64,000 nt of DNA, taken from the NCBI GenBank assembly GCA_029001845.1, contig JAREWP010000020.1:1-64000 (forward strand), in the 5' to 3' direction. Source of the DNA: Candidatus Magnetocorallium paracelense. Lineage in GTDB: Bacteria > Nitrospirota > Thermodesulfovibrionia > Thermodesulfovibrionales > Magnetobacteriaceae. The position numbers and the translations under genes are program-made. The first letter of the stretch is position 1, and each line of letters begins with the position of its first letter. Shown one piece after another: positions 26,445 to 35,773 of this stretch. The notes beneath the pieces are model-generated. The model searched no databases, was not told the DNA's origin, and worked only from the letters and a program-made list of their open reading frames with translations.

Positions 26445-29003
26445 ATGCTGAAAAAAAACAATACAACAACGGATATTCGCCAATCCGACAGAGAGCATAC
26501 CGGCAAATCTGCAATCGTAATTATATTTATTCTGTCATTCATAAGTTTATACACTTTAACCTTGTACAACTATCTTCTTTATCACACAGCAGCGGAATTA
26601 TTCAGCATTATCATCTCCTTTAGTATTTTCATTGTTGCCTGGAACTCCCGCCATTTACAGAACAACAGTTATTTCCTCGTTCTCGGCATAGCCTATTTTT
26701 TTATTGGTTCAATTGACTTATTGCACACCATAGGATATAAAGGTATGAATATCTTTCGGGGATATGACACCAATTTACCTACACAACTCTGGATAGCCGC
26801 CAGATACATGGAAAGCTTCACTCTATTGGCGACCCCGTTTTTCCTTAAAAGAAAAGTCAGGACTGATGTTGTTTTTTTCTCTTATAGTCTGATTACAGTC
26901 ATGATAGTCGTTTCCGTTTTCATCCTGAAAAATTTCCCTGTCTGCTTTGTAGAGGGCGCCGGGTTAACGATTTTCAAGAAAGTAAGCGAATACATCATTT
27001 CTCTAATATTGTTGTTTGCAGTCATCCATATTTATCGCAGGGAAAAGGAGTTTGACAGAGATGTTTTGAATCTTCTCGTTTTATCGATCATCCTAACTAT
27101 ATGCAGCGAATTGTCTTTCACATTCTATATACATGCCTATGGCATATCCAACATGGTCGGCCATTTCCTGAAGATTGTTTCCTTCTACCTCATATACAAA
27201 GCAGTTGTAGAGAAAGGTATCAGAGAACCGTACGATTTGTTATATCGTGAGTTGAAGCAAAGCAAGGAAGAGACCGATCAAATTATAAATTCTCTCACTG
27301 ACACACTTTTTGTCTTTGACCCCTCAAATGGCAAAGCTCTTCGATGGAACAAAGTTTTTAGTGAAATATCCGGTTACACAGATGCAGAAATCGCCTATAA
27401 AAAGGCCCCTGACGACTGGTATGACAAAGATGATTTGAAAGAAGCCGATAAGGCCCTTCAGAAGATTCGAACAGACAGACAGGCAACCGTCGAAATATCA
27501 TTGATCACAAAAAGCGGCCAAACTATCCCCACCGAATATTCTGTTTCGCTCCTTGACAAAATGGAGAACGATAAACAATATATCGTCGCTATCGGCAGAG
27601 ATGTCACAGAAAGAAGACGGATGGACGAAGCTTTGAGAGAGAGCGAAAAAAAATTTCGCGCCATCTTCGATCTCGCTCCTATCGGAATCGCTATGATTGA
27701 TACCAACACAGGCCGTTTCATCAAAATCAACAAAAAGTATTGCCAAATTCTCTTATATACAGAGGAAGAGATGCTTAGCATCGATTTTCTGAAAATCACC
27801 CACCCCGACGATCTTCAACAAGACCTCGATAATATGGAGAGTTTGAGAACAGGGGAAATTCTTTTTTTCGATATGGAAAAGCGTTATTATCGTAAAGACG
27901 GTGCTATTGTATGGGTCAGTCTGACAGTCGTACCTTTATGGCGTGAAGGAGAAACGCCTGTGGCTCATATCGCTATTGTAGACGACATCACAGAGAAAAA
28001 GAATACAGCAGACGCAGTAGCCTTTGAGAGAGACAAACTGCTGAATATTATGAACTCGATAGAGGACGGTATCTATATAGTCAGCAGGAATCATGATATC
28101 GAATATATTAATCCTGTTTTGGAAAGAGAATTCGGCCCGGTAAATAATAAAAAATGCCATACATATTTTCATGACAGAGATGCAATCTGCCCCTGGTGTA
28201 AAAACAAAGAAGTCTTTAGCGGTCAAAAAGTGAGTTGGCAGTGGTATTCGTCCAAAACCGGAAGAACCTATGACCTCTTCGATATGCCCATAAAAAACGC
28301 CGACGGAAGTATCTCCAAATTCGAAATTTTTCACGATATTACCGAACATAAAAGGATGGAGGCGCAGATTAAATCATCACTCAAGGAAAAAGAGATGCTT
28401 TTGGGGGAGATACACCACAGAGTTAAAAACAACCTGGCCATTGTATCGAGTATGCTGAGTATGCAAAGGAATTATATAACGGACAAAAAGCACTTGGAGC
28501 TGTTCAAAGAGAGCGAAAACCGAATTAAATCGATGGCTCTCATACACGAAAAGCTATACAAATCAGAGGATATGGCAAGGATAGATTTCAGGGAGTATAT
28601 AGAGAGTCTGGCAAACAATCTTTTTAAAACTTATAAGACCGGAGGATTAGGAAAAGTCGACCTGCAGTTAGATGTCGAAGAAGTCTGCTTAGGTATAGAC
28701 ATGGCGGTTCCATGCGGTTTATTGTTAAATGAGCTTCTCACAAACGCTTTAAAACACGCATTTCCTGATATGAAACCGGGAGAGCTTTACATTAAGATGC
28801 ATAAAGAGCCTAACAACGGCATAGAGATATTGGTTCGAGACAACGGCGTAGGCTTACCTGACGACTTGGATATCAGGAATACCGAGTCCCTTGGTTTTCA
28901 GTTGATTGTCGGGGTGTCGGAGAGCCAGCTTAGAGGTGAAATAGAAGTAAAGTGCAATGGAGGCGTCGAAGTGCGAGTATGTTTTATAGAGACTGAAAAA
29001 TGA
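26445..29003 (+). CDS. MASE3-PAS histidine kinase (HisKA_2 type)
   Basis: 852 residues. An integral membrane MASE3 sensor domain (about 20-260) has several helices and the family block IDLLHTIGYKGMN followed by TQLWIAARYMES. Three PAS domains follow (about 285-395, 400-520, 530-645); the third holds a Cys pair, CPWC. The HisKA_2 kinase begins GEIHHRVKNNLAI at about 654, with NELLTNALKHAF and DNGVGLP in the ATPase part. That C-terminal third is very close to the kinase of the preceding gene, also at DNA level, so the two share a recently duplicated transmitter. The MASE3 ligand is unknown. A 187-bp repeat C gap separates the two genes. Confidence 0.9.
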   Translation: MLKKNNTTTDIRQSDREHTGKSAIVIIFILSFISLYTLTLYNYLLYHTAAELFSIIISFSIFIVAWNSRHLQNNSYFLVLGIAYFFIGSIDLLHTIGYKGMNIFRGYDTNLPTQLWIAARYMESFTLLATPFFLKRKVRTDVVFFSYSLITVMIVVSVFILKNFPVCFVEGAGLTIFKKVSEYIISLILLFAVIHIYRREKEFDRDVLNLLVLSIILTICSELSFTFYIHAYGISNMVGHFLKIVSFYLIYKAVVEKGIREPYDLLYRELKQSKEETDQIINSLTDTLFVFDPSNGKALRWNKVFSEISGYTDAEIAYKKAPDDWYDKDDLKEADKALQKIRTDRQATVEISLITKSGQTIPTEYSVSLLDKMENDKQYIVAIGRDVTERRRMDEALRESEKKFRAIFDLAPIGIAMIDTNTGRFIKINKKYCQILLYTEEEMLSIDFLKITHPDDLQQDLDNMESLRTGEILFFDMEKRYYRKDGAIVWVSLTVVPLWREGETPVAHIAIVDDITEKKNTADAVAFERDKLLNIMNSIEDGIYIVSRNHDIEYINPVLEREFGPVNNKKCHTYFHDRDAICPWCKNKEVFSGQKVSWQWYSSKTGRTYDLFDMPIKNADGSISKFEIFHDITEHKRMEAQIKSSLKEKEMLLGEIHHRVKNNLAIVSSMLSMQRNYITDKKHLELFKESENRIKSMALIHEKLYKSEDMARIDFREYIESLANNLFKTYKTGGLGKVDLQLDVEEVCLGIDMAVPCGLLLNELLTNALKHAFPDMKPGELYIKMHKEPNNGIEILVRDNGVGLPDDLDIRNTESLGFQLIVGVSESQLRGEIEVKCNGGVEVRVCFIETEK

Positions 29004-29096
29004 ATGGTCAACCGAAACTGATGTGGAACTTTTAAGGGTATTTTAACACAGAGAACGCAGAGATATCACAGGTGGAGTGGTGTACAGTTGCATCAT

Positions 29097-30269
29097 TCAA
29101 AACCCACCTTCAAGAATAGCACTCCAGTCTTCCGGATCTTTTTCTATATGAATCGCCTCCCTACTCTCTTCTTCCGGTTCTTTTTCCACCAATTCCATAC
29201 TCAGAAGTTTGTTGTAGAGTTGATCGATTTTCAGGATTTCATGCTCTATTATCCATATAAACATTGAATGATAAAAATTGCTTATAAACATTGGTGTCAA
29301 ATCGGATGTATCGATATTTGTAAAAATCGTTTCCAGATAGTCACTAAAATGAAGGCTTCCCTGCTGATAAGCTGATATATAAGACGTACCGGTGACTCTG
29401 TATTTTTCTTCAGTCATGAAGTGATCCAATAATTCATGCCGAAGTTTACTTATTCTCTCAAGTATTTCATCTTTGTCTTCCCACTGCAAAAGATTTTTTC
29501 CCAGCTCGTTAAGATCGCGAATCATTTGAAAATGCTGTTGATCAACCTCCTCTATTCCGGTATAAAAGCCCTCTGACCATGAAATCGTCATTGCCTGCTC
29601 TAAATCATTGATACTTATTATATTACTGTATATAAGTTGCACAAGGGCGTCCTTCCTGCCGGAATAGATGCTCTCAAACATATCTATAATAACAACGCCT
29701 TCGGATTCGAGTTCACAAACAATCTTCCACGGCCCGATAATCGCTTGAGGAATGATATTGATGCCCTTTTCCACAATGCTCCCTGTGCCGATTGTCGCTC
29801 CTTTGCCAATCGTCGTTTTTTTCCCTCCCTTTATTCTGACTTTATTATAGAGTGTGACGTCATCGCCTATGGTTACATTCCCCCCCAGTTGAACGGAATA
29901 AAGAATGACAGCCCTGTCTCCTATACAAGAGCCGCTGCCGATTTCAGCTCCATAGGCAAGAAAAGCCTGATAGCCTATAATGACATTATCCTTAATTTTT
30001 ACGTTCCTGCTGACAAAAGCTTTGTCCTTAAAGACAACATTAGCGCCAATTTCAATGTCCAGAGAAACCTTGTCGGATCGATATTGATTCATTAAGCACT
30101 CAAGTACGTCATCGGTCATCCGGATCCTTGCGCCTTCAGGGATTTGAGCACCTGCAGCCTGCAACATATTGATTTGCTCCTCGGTCAAGAGCGGAATTTG
30201 TGCAATATCGAGTTGTGCTTTACGGAGAGAATTTTTTTTGTTATCAACTGTTTTGTCAGCCTGATTCAT
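29097..30269 (-). CDS. Left-handed beta-helix (hexapeptide) - hemerythrin fusion
   Basis: 390 residues. Residues about 65-190 are hexapeptide repeats (VKIKDN, VIIGYQ, AEIGSG, SCIGDR, VQLGGN, VTIGDD, ATIGTG), a left-handed beta-helix as in acyltransferases and gamma-carbonic anhydrases. I see no acyltransferase catalytic His and no clear metal triad. Residues about 226-355 are a bacteriohemerythrin domain: start WSEGFYTGIEEVDQQH, HFMTEEKY, LHFSDYL and WIIEHEILKID. Four di-iron ligand positions fit; the HxxxH motif reads QGSLH, so one His appears replaced by Gln. This changed site could still bind O2 or NO, or be structural. The gene follows the TPR-hemerythrin gene by 59 bp on the same strand. 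The fusion is not an architecture I know. Confidence 0.85.
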   Translation of the reverse strand: MNQADKTVDNKKNSLRKAQLDIAQIPLLTEEQINMLQAAGAQIPEGARIRMTDDVLECLMNQYRSDKVSLDIEIGANVVFKDKAFVSRNVKIKDNVIIGYQAFLAYGAEIGSGSCIGDRAVILYSVQLGGNVTIGDDVTLYNKVRIKGGKKTTIGKGATIGTGSIVEKGINIIPQAIIGPWKIVCELESEGVVIIDMFESIYSGRKDALVQLIYSNIISINDLEQAMTISWSEGFYTGIEEVDQQHFQMIRDLNELGKNLLQWEDKDEILERISKLRHELLDHFMTEEKYRVTGTSYISAYQQGSLHFSDYLETIFTNIDTSDLTPMFISNFYHSMFIWIIEHEILKIDQLYNKLLSMELVEKEPEEESREAIHIEKDPEDWSAILEGGF

Positions 30270-30328
30270 ACAGATATTCCTAAATTATCAATTTACCATA
30301 ATTGTTTAAACAAAGACACAACATTAAA

Positions 30329-32458
30329 TCAGCCACTATTACTTTTAAGAAATTCTCCTAAAGGAACATCATAATTCTCTATATGTTTTATAAAAGGATC
30401 AACGATTCTCTCGACAATGAGCATATCGAATCCGGGGGATACCCCTTCTAACTTGTAACGATCTATCTCTCCGCCGGTCTCTTCTACTTTAATCATATAT
30501 CTGGAATGATCCTCCTGATGCGCCTTGTAGTCCTTTTCCGGATAGTTATGTTCCTCCATAAGCCTGCTTTCAAAATCCAGATGAAACTGTACGGCATGCC
30601 TAAGGAAATCAAAACTGCCTTTTATTATATCTACTTTTCTCTCGGCTTCTATATCATTGAGTAATCTGTTGATTTGCTTTATAAGATGCTCGTGATCCTG
30701 GTCAATATCCTCTATCTCGGTAAAAACGGAGAGAAAGATATTCGGTGTTTCCTCCTCTTCTGTCTCCTCTGCTGCAACTTCACTCGTAGAAGCCACATCC
30801 GCCGCCTTTGTGGCCAGGTCTGTTTTAACAATTCGATCAACGGCGTCGGTTGGCAAAACTTTCATGATATCTTTTGTAATGTGATCGATCTCCGTTTCAA
30901 GCATCGTATTAACCTGCATAGTTTTTACCAGGTCCATTTCATGGGGAGAAGGTGTCTTTTCTATTCCCGCCAATAATTGCCAGGCAAGAGGATTGGCGGG
31001 ATCGATACGTTTGGCGTTGTAGAGTGCAAGAAGGGCCTCCTGCTTCTTTTTAAGACGCAATTGTTCGAGACCGCTGACCACTTCTCTCAAATAGGCGGCT
31101 TTTTTAACTTTTGAATTCAACCATGAAGCTTCTTTGAAACTGTTAAGCGTGCTTTTTATAATTTTTGGAGAAACTTTAGTTATATGCTTTTTATGTTTGA
31201 TTTCACTTATTATAGTTTTTAAACCCAGCATGCCGCTTATAACACAACTGAAGCACCTGATCAGGACGTTTTGAGGATCGAGCTTTTCTGCCCGTTTGAC
31301 CAGAATATTTGCATGGGCAATATCCTTTTCCTGAATCTTTTCCATACATTCAATAATAATTTGCCATGACTGGATAAATGGATCATTGGGACTGTACCCC
31401 CTTGCCCTCTTTAACAAGGTATGTGCTTCATTGATATTGTCTTTGATCAATTCCAATATTGCCAACATGAGGAGCAGTCTCGATGTGGCGAGTTGGTCAT
31501 TCACCTTCCATTTAAGAGATTCCTGAAGTGATTGGCTGGCCTTACTCAACTCCCCCTGCTTCATTTGCGACATGCCTGTTACCAGCATTTGCCAATAGTT
31601 GGCTTCAACAGATTCATTATTGAGCCTTCTGGCCTGATCGAAGCAGTATATGGCGTTACTGAGACGATCTTTTTCCAAATACTTTTTTCCCTGTTCAATT
31701 AGTTCTTTTACTTCTTCACTATCTGCCGATGTTTTTACTTTTACGCCTTCCGATTCCTCACTCTCACTGATTGCTTGCGTAGTTGTTTGAGCAGATGCTT
31801 CCGAGACTTTTCCGATGATAGTTTTTTCCCCGCGACGATGTTGTTTATCCTTATCTGGAACGACTTTACGTATTTTGGAAATATAGGGTTCGAAAAAACC
31901 GGTGATATGATCATCGGGCTTAATGACATCTGCCTTTTCAAAGGCTTGCGCCGCTTCATTTAAATTTCCCGCCCTGAAGTTGTAAATACCGATCGCTGCA
32001 AGTCTGCAATAAGGCAACTCTTTAAAACCCGATTTTGAGGTCAGTTCCATAACTCTTAAATAGCAATTCGCCATATTGTTGGTTTTTAGATCCAATTCCC
32101 TGGCCCTGGACAGCCACTTTATAGCTCCCTCCTTGTCATTAAGAGCGAACCTGACCAACCCTGTAACCATCGTACAATAATAGCGTACTCCCTGATTGTC
32201 AGGCATGGCGCTCTTGGCGATCTTAAAATCATCAAGCATCTCTTTAGGTTTTATCGGCTTGGCCTGAGTCGTAAAGAGCTGATATTGGGAGAGAGCTCTA
32301 AGCATATAAAATTTGCCGTACATTTTTTTGTCCCCTTTAGGAGGTGTGGTTTTTATAAGACAATCATAGACCTCTGCATATTTGCCGTGGTTATAGTACT
32401 GTTTTGCGGCCTTCAGTATGGCTTCCGGATCCCGGAATTTTTCTTTTTTTATTTTCAT
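30329..32458 (-). CDS. TPR protein with C-terminal hemerythrin domain
   Basis: 709 residues. Many TPR-like helix pairs occupy about 10-200 and 235-540, for example LIEQGKKYLEKDRLSNAIYCFDQARRL (split by a low-complexity linker at about 205-235). After an acidic linker (AAEETEEEETP) a hemerythrin domain fills about 573-705: IEDIDQDHEHL, HAVQFHLDFESRLMEEH, HQEDHSRYM and FIKHIENYD. The ligand set appears complete, unlike in the next gene. Hemerythrins reversibly bind O2 or react with NO or peroxide, and the TPR part should bind partner proteins. It may be a redox-sensing scaffold. No signal peptide, so cytoplasmic. It lies between VWA (63 bp) and helix-hemerythrin (59 bp) genes, probably in one operon. 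Confidence 0.87.
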   Translation of the reverse strand: MKIKKEKFRDPEAILKAAKQYYNHGKYAEVYDCLIKTTPPKGDKKMYGKFYMLRALSQYQLFTTQAKPIKPKEMLDDFKIAKSAMPDNQGVRYYCTMVTGLVRFALNDKEGAIKWLSRARELDLKTNNMANCYLRVMELTSKSGFKELPYCRLAAIGIYNFRAGNLNEAAQAFEKADVIKPDDHITGFFEPYISKIRKVVPDKDKQHRRGEKTIIGKVSEASAQTTTQAISESEESEGVKVKTSADSEEVKELIEQGKKYLEKDRLSNAIYCFDQARRLNNESVEANYWQMLVTGMSQMKQGELSKASQSLQESLKWKVNDQLATSRLLLMLAILELIKDNINEAHTLLKRARGYSPNDPFIQSWQIIIECMEKIQEKDIAHANILVKRAEKLDPQNVLIRCFSCVISGMLGLKTIISEIKHKKHITKVSPKIIKSTLNSFKEASWLNSKVKKAAYLREVVSGLEQLRLKKKQEALLALYNAKRIDPANPLAWQLLAGIEKTPSPHEMDLVKTMQVNTMLETEIDHITKDIMKVLPTDAVDRIVKTDLATKAADVASTSEVAAEETEEEETPNIFLSVFTEIEDIDQDHEHLIKQINRLLNDIEAERKVDIIKGSFDFLRHAVQFHLDFESRLMEEHNYPEKDYKAHQEDHSRYMIKVEETGGEIDRYKLEGVSPGFDMLIVERIVDPFIKHIENYDVPLGEFLKSNSG

Positions 32459-32521
32459 TTTTTAATTTAATTAATTCTACTTTGCTACATTCAGGATTGG
32501 AGAATTATTTGTAAGATCACC

Positions 32522-34054
32522 CTATCCCCAGTGATCTCTTGCCAGGATTTTTCTTGCAATGTTCTTTAAAAAAAACCTTCTCCCATATACCAAATAATAT
32601 GCGTAGCCAAATACAATGAACAAAATATTGATTAAGGCAAAATTGATCAATATATCTGTCACTGAAAACTCAACAACCTCATCGTCCCGCTGAGGGGAGT
32701 CGGTCGTCTGATTTTCCGAGACCATTTTTCTCTTACTTTGGTGCTCTCTCCTGTCAGGTTCTTCTATTTTTTCAAGGTTGAGAACATTAAACTCCCTGGT
32801 GATTTCCCTTTCGAAGGTCAATCCCTTTGTCACAATCCTTATCTTGTATCTCCCTTTTACAGGAGGCGCATAGAGGTTGGTATAAATTCCGTCACCTGAA
32901 TTTTTATCCATGTCTTCTCCTTCATCAAAAAGCGATAATTTTATGAGATTTCTATCAGGCTGAATTATCTCTGCATAGAAGACCGACCCTGTTAAAATCT
33001 TTTTTTCTTCTATAAGTTCGCTATCCCTCTCAAGCCATGCTTCTATAGGAACGTCTGTTTTGACATAATAATAAGACTGAACAAAATTTGTAACGAGTTC
33101 AAGGTTTGTAACGATATAAACGCCGTTATTCTTACCAGAACTAAAATGTATTGTCCATTTGCCCTTTGCAGGATTCTTTATCGTAATCATATCGAAAACC
33201 TGTGTGCTGTGCCATTTCATGTTATTCTTTAATCTGTGAGCCATGTATTTTTTATTATCAGGAGATTCCATCACTATCTGAGTCCCCGATTTATCCTTTG
33301 TGGCGGCGATAGTGAGCTCTTTAATAGATTCATCTACAATAAAAGAGTTCTCTGATAGTGGCAGTTTGTTTAGTGTTTTAAGAGTTTCCAGTATGGATAT
33401 AAAGATTCCGTGCAAGTCCCTTTCATCGAGAGCCAGATAAAACTGACCTGTTGTTCGATTTGCGATTTCCTTAAGCAGCGATTTGTCCGATTGTTCGGTA
33501 AAAGCGATCGTAAAGACTCTGATTCCGCTCTCTCCGACTCCGGGCAATAACTCTCTCTTCATGGTTTCAATCAATTGTTTATCCTTTTCCCTGTCACCTG
33601 TATCCATCTGTCCGTCTGACATCAGGATTACAATGGGAGTTGCTAATTGTGCAGCTTTATCCGAAGGGAATACTTCATAAGCGACTTTAACAGCGTCATA
33701 AAGATTTGTATAACGACCCTTCGACGATATCCGGTCAATAACCTTAAACAAATCCTCCAGATAAATATCCAAATATAAGGGAGTCAACGATATTAACAAA
33801 TTGCTCTTTTCGCTAAAGTCAACGATACCTGCTCTGTCCATATCACCCAGCAAAGTAATAAAGAGCCTTGCTGCGGACATGCGAATATTGTGTGGATCCG
33901 TCTTTTTCATACTTCCTGAACTGTCCATTACCAACAATACATCAATATTTGAATCAGGCGACTTTCTCCTTGTTTCAGCATAAAGATTACATGAAGCAAT
34001 CAGTGCAATTATCGGAATTATTAAAACTATTTTTTGTCGATTCGCCATAGACAT
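32522..34054 (-). CDS. Membrane-anchored von Willebrand factor A protein
   Basis: 510 residues. Signal peptide (IVLIIPIIALIASCNLYA; the Cys could make it a lipoprotein, though the +2 context is atypical). A VWA domain follows at about 37-230 with an intact MIDAS: DSSGSM, the Thr in GRYTNLYD, and Asp in ILMSDGQMD. A beta-rich region (about 240-425) resembles choice-of-anchor or Ig-like domains of such proteins, then a C-terminal membrane helix (about 480-500, FALINILFIVFGYAYYLV) and a basic tail. This topology puts the VWA in the periplasm. Role: metal-dependent protein binding. It lies 79 bp after an HD-GYP regulator and 63 bp before the TPR-hemerythrin gene on the same strand. Confidence 0.85.
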   Translation of the reverse strand: MSMANRQKIVLIIPIIALIASCNLYAETRRKSPDSNIDVLLVMDSSGSMKKTDPHNIRMSAARLFITLLGDMDRAGIVDFSEKSNLLISLTPLYLDIYLEDLFKVIDRISSKGRYTNLYDAVKVAYEVFPSDKAAQLATPIVILMSDGQMDTGDREKDKQLIETMKRELLPGVGESGIRVFTIAFTEQSDKSLLKEIANRTTGQFYLALDERDLHGIFISILETLKTLNKLPLSENSFIVDESIKELTIAATKDKSGTQIVMESPDNKKYMAHRLKNNMKWHSTQVFDMITIKNPAKGKWTIHFSSGKNNGVYIVTNLELVTNFVQSYYYVKTDVPIEAWLERDSELIEEKKILTGSVFYAEIIQPDRNLIKLSLFDEGEDMDKNSGDGIYTNLYAPPVKGRYKIRIVTKGLTFEREITREFNVLNLEKIEEPDRREHQSKRKMVSENQTTDSPQRDDEVVEFSVTDILINFALINILFIVFGYAYYLVYGRRFFLKNIARKILARDHWG

Positions 34055-34133
34055 AGTCTCTTTCCTTAAACTGACCTCTGATTTCAGACCTCTGAGAACA
34101 GTACAAATCTGTCATCTCCGACGGACTGCTTTC

Positions 34134-35360
34134 TCAAGCATAGACATATACTTCCTTTTTAAACTCTTTTATATCTTCACCAAGTCCCTGTATTTTCATT
34201 ATCTGTATAGCGCTCAAAAGAGAGCCTTTTTTGAATACGATTTTTCCCGTCTTATCGGTAATATCCTCAGCTAATGTCATTCCCCCCCTTAACTCTTCTA
34301 TAGAAACAAGTTCCTTTGGTTTTTTAGAAGTTTTTAAATCGCTTAAAACTTCTTCCAGTTTATTAACGACGTCCCTGTCAAACCTCTTCCCTGCATACTC
34401 CTTTAAATGGGACAAAGCGACCCTCTCATCCGGTTTGCCGGTAGAGGAGAGAGAAAAGCGACATCTGAATCTCATCTCGTCATAAGCATTGACAACAGAA
34501 AGTATCCTTGACTCTATTGGTATTTCATCGCCTTTCAATCCATTGGGAAATCCCGTTCCATCCACCCTCTCGAGATGACTCCTTATGAAAAGAGCTGCAT
34601 TTTTCAGCCTGTCAATCGTACTCAACACCTCCTGTGCATATATGGTCTGTTTTTTTACACGACAGATATCCCGCTCATTCAATTTTTCGAAGGGGGCTTT
34701 ATCGATATGCTCAGGAATACCCAGTTTACCTATATCGTGAAGATAACCGGCTGTTTGAATCTCCTGAATATCTATCTTGCTCATGGGAAACCGTTTAGCA
34801 ACCTCTCCGGCCAATATACCCACTCTCTTGCAGTGGCTTCCGATAAAAGGGTCATAAAGTTCTATCAGTTCAATAAATATTCGTATGGAGCTGAAGAAAC
34901 TTTTCTCCAATCTGTGATACAAAGCCTTCACTTCTTGAGTCCTCTCCTCTACCTTAATCTCCAGATTTCGTTGATAATCCTGATTTTCCAGAACAAGACG
35001 TCTTCGTTCGAGAGCTCGCTGAATATCGAGATCGAGCGCTTCGAAACCGATCGGTTTTGAGATATAGGAATAGGCGCCCTCCTTCATGCAAGACACCGCT
35101 GTATTCAACTCTTCCACAGCAGTCGTCATAATGACCTCTGTATAAGGATAATCCCTTTTGATCCTCCTTAACGCCTCCATCCCGTTCATTACAGGCATTT
35201 TGATATCCATTAGCACCAGAGCAAACTCCTCTTGCTTTAAGATCTCGATGGCCTCCTTTCCATTAAAGGCTCTATCTGTCAAGAATCCTTTCCTGCTTAA
35301 AAATTTACCGATGTTTTCGCATATCTGCTTTTCATCGTCAACAATGAGTATTTTAGTCAT
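34134..35360 (-). CDS. REC-HD-GYP response regulator, altered catalytic motif
   Basis: 408 residues. Receiver domain (1-120) with phospho-acceptor Asp in LVLMDIKMP, acidic DDE near the N-terminus and Lys in ISKPIG. A coiled-coil linker (about 125-155) leads to an HD-GYP domain: YLHDIGKLGIPE keeps the HD pair. The signature reads SHLERVDGTGFPNGLKGDEIP, so the usual HHE is HLE and GYP is GFP. A C-terminal GMTLAEDITDKTGKIVFKKGSLL extension is common in the family. HD-GYP proteins hydrolyse cyclic-di-GMP; the loss of one metal-ligand His makes activity here uncertain. It is probably co-transcribed with the VWA gene. Repeat B separates it from the second, canonical HD-GYP regulator. Confidence 0.87.
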   Translation of the reverse strand: MTKILIVDDEKQICENIGKFLSRKGFLTDRAFNGKEAIEILKQEEFALVLMDIKMPVMNGMEALRRIKRDYPYTEVIMTTAVEELNTAVSCMKEGAYSYISKPIGFEALDLDIQRALERRRLVLENQDYQRNLEIKVEERTQEVKALYHRLEKSFFSSIRIFIELIELYDPFIGSHCKRVGILAGEVAKRFPMSKIDIQEIQTAGYLHDIGKLGIPEHIDKAPFEKLNERDICRVKKQTIYAQEVLSTIDRLKNAALFIRSHLERVDGTGFPNGLKGDEIPIESRILSVVNAYDEMRFRCRFSLSSTGKPDERVALSHLKEYAGKRFDRDVVNKLEEVLSDLKTSKKPKELVSIEELRGGMTLAEDITDKTGKIVFKKGSLLSAIQIMKIQGLGEDIKEFKKEVYVYA

Positions 35361-35412
35361 TTAAATACACCCGATTAAATTTGAACCACAGATTGTACAG
35401 CGAATTAACACG

Positions 35413-35768
35413 CGGGAATTTCGAAGAAATTCCCTTCAAGTCTCCTCTCCCCTTGAGGGGAGAGGATTAAGGTGAGGGGTGACGGTGGAGAAACGTTACC
35501 CTGTCGAGTACCTTACCGCACCCCCTCACCCCAACCCTCTTCCCCTTCAAAGGGGGAGAGGGAGTAAAAAAAATCGCTGCTTTTGCAGCTTAACCTGTAA
35601 AGTCAAAGCATATTTCTAAATGCTTAAAAGCCTTAGAAATAAAAGCTAAATTGTGATAATCAAAAAAATGTTGCTTTTTTACACACAATTTCATTTTTAA
35701 ATGATTTTAAAGTCATAATATTTTTCCTTATCCCTTAATCCTTATTTAGTCACTCTTCGCCGGGTTAG
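35413..35768 (-). repeat. Dispersed repeat B, copy 3 (inverted)
   Basis: Complete inverted copy filling the 413-bp gap between the two HD-GYP regulator genes: GGGAATTTCGAAGAAATTCCC at its left end, then paired CCTCTCCCC/GGGGAGAGG blocks, GCTAAATTGTGATAA and CGCCGGGTTAG at the right. No gene is contained. Confidence 0.75.
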
Positions 35769-35773
35769 ATTTA

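Noticed and set aside
34575-35060. 161-codon + strand frame opposite an HD-GYP gene
   Set aside because: It is fully antisense to conserved receiver and HD-GYP coding sequence, with no domain of its own.
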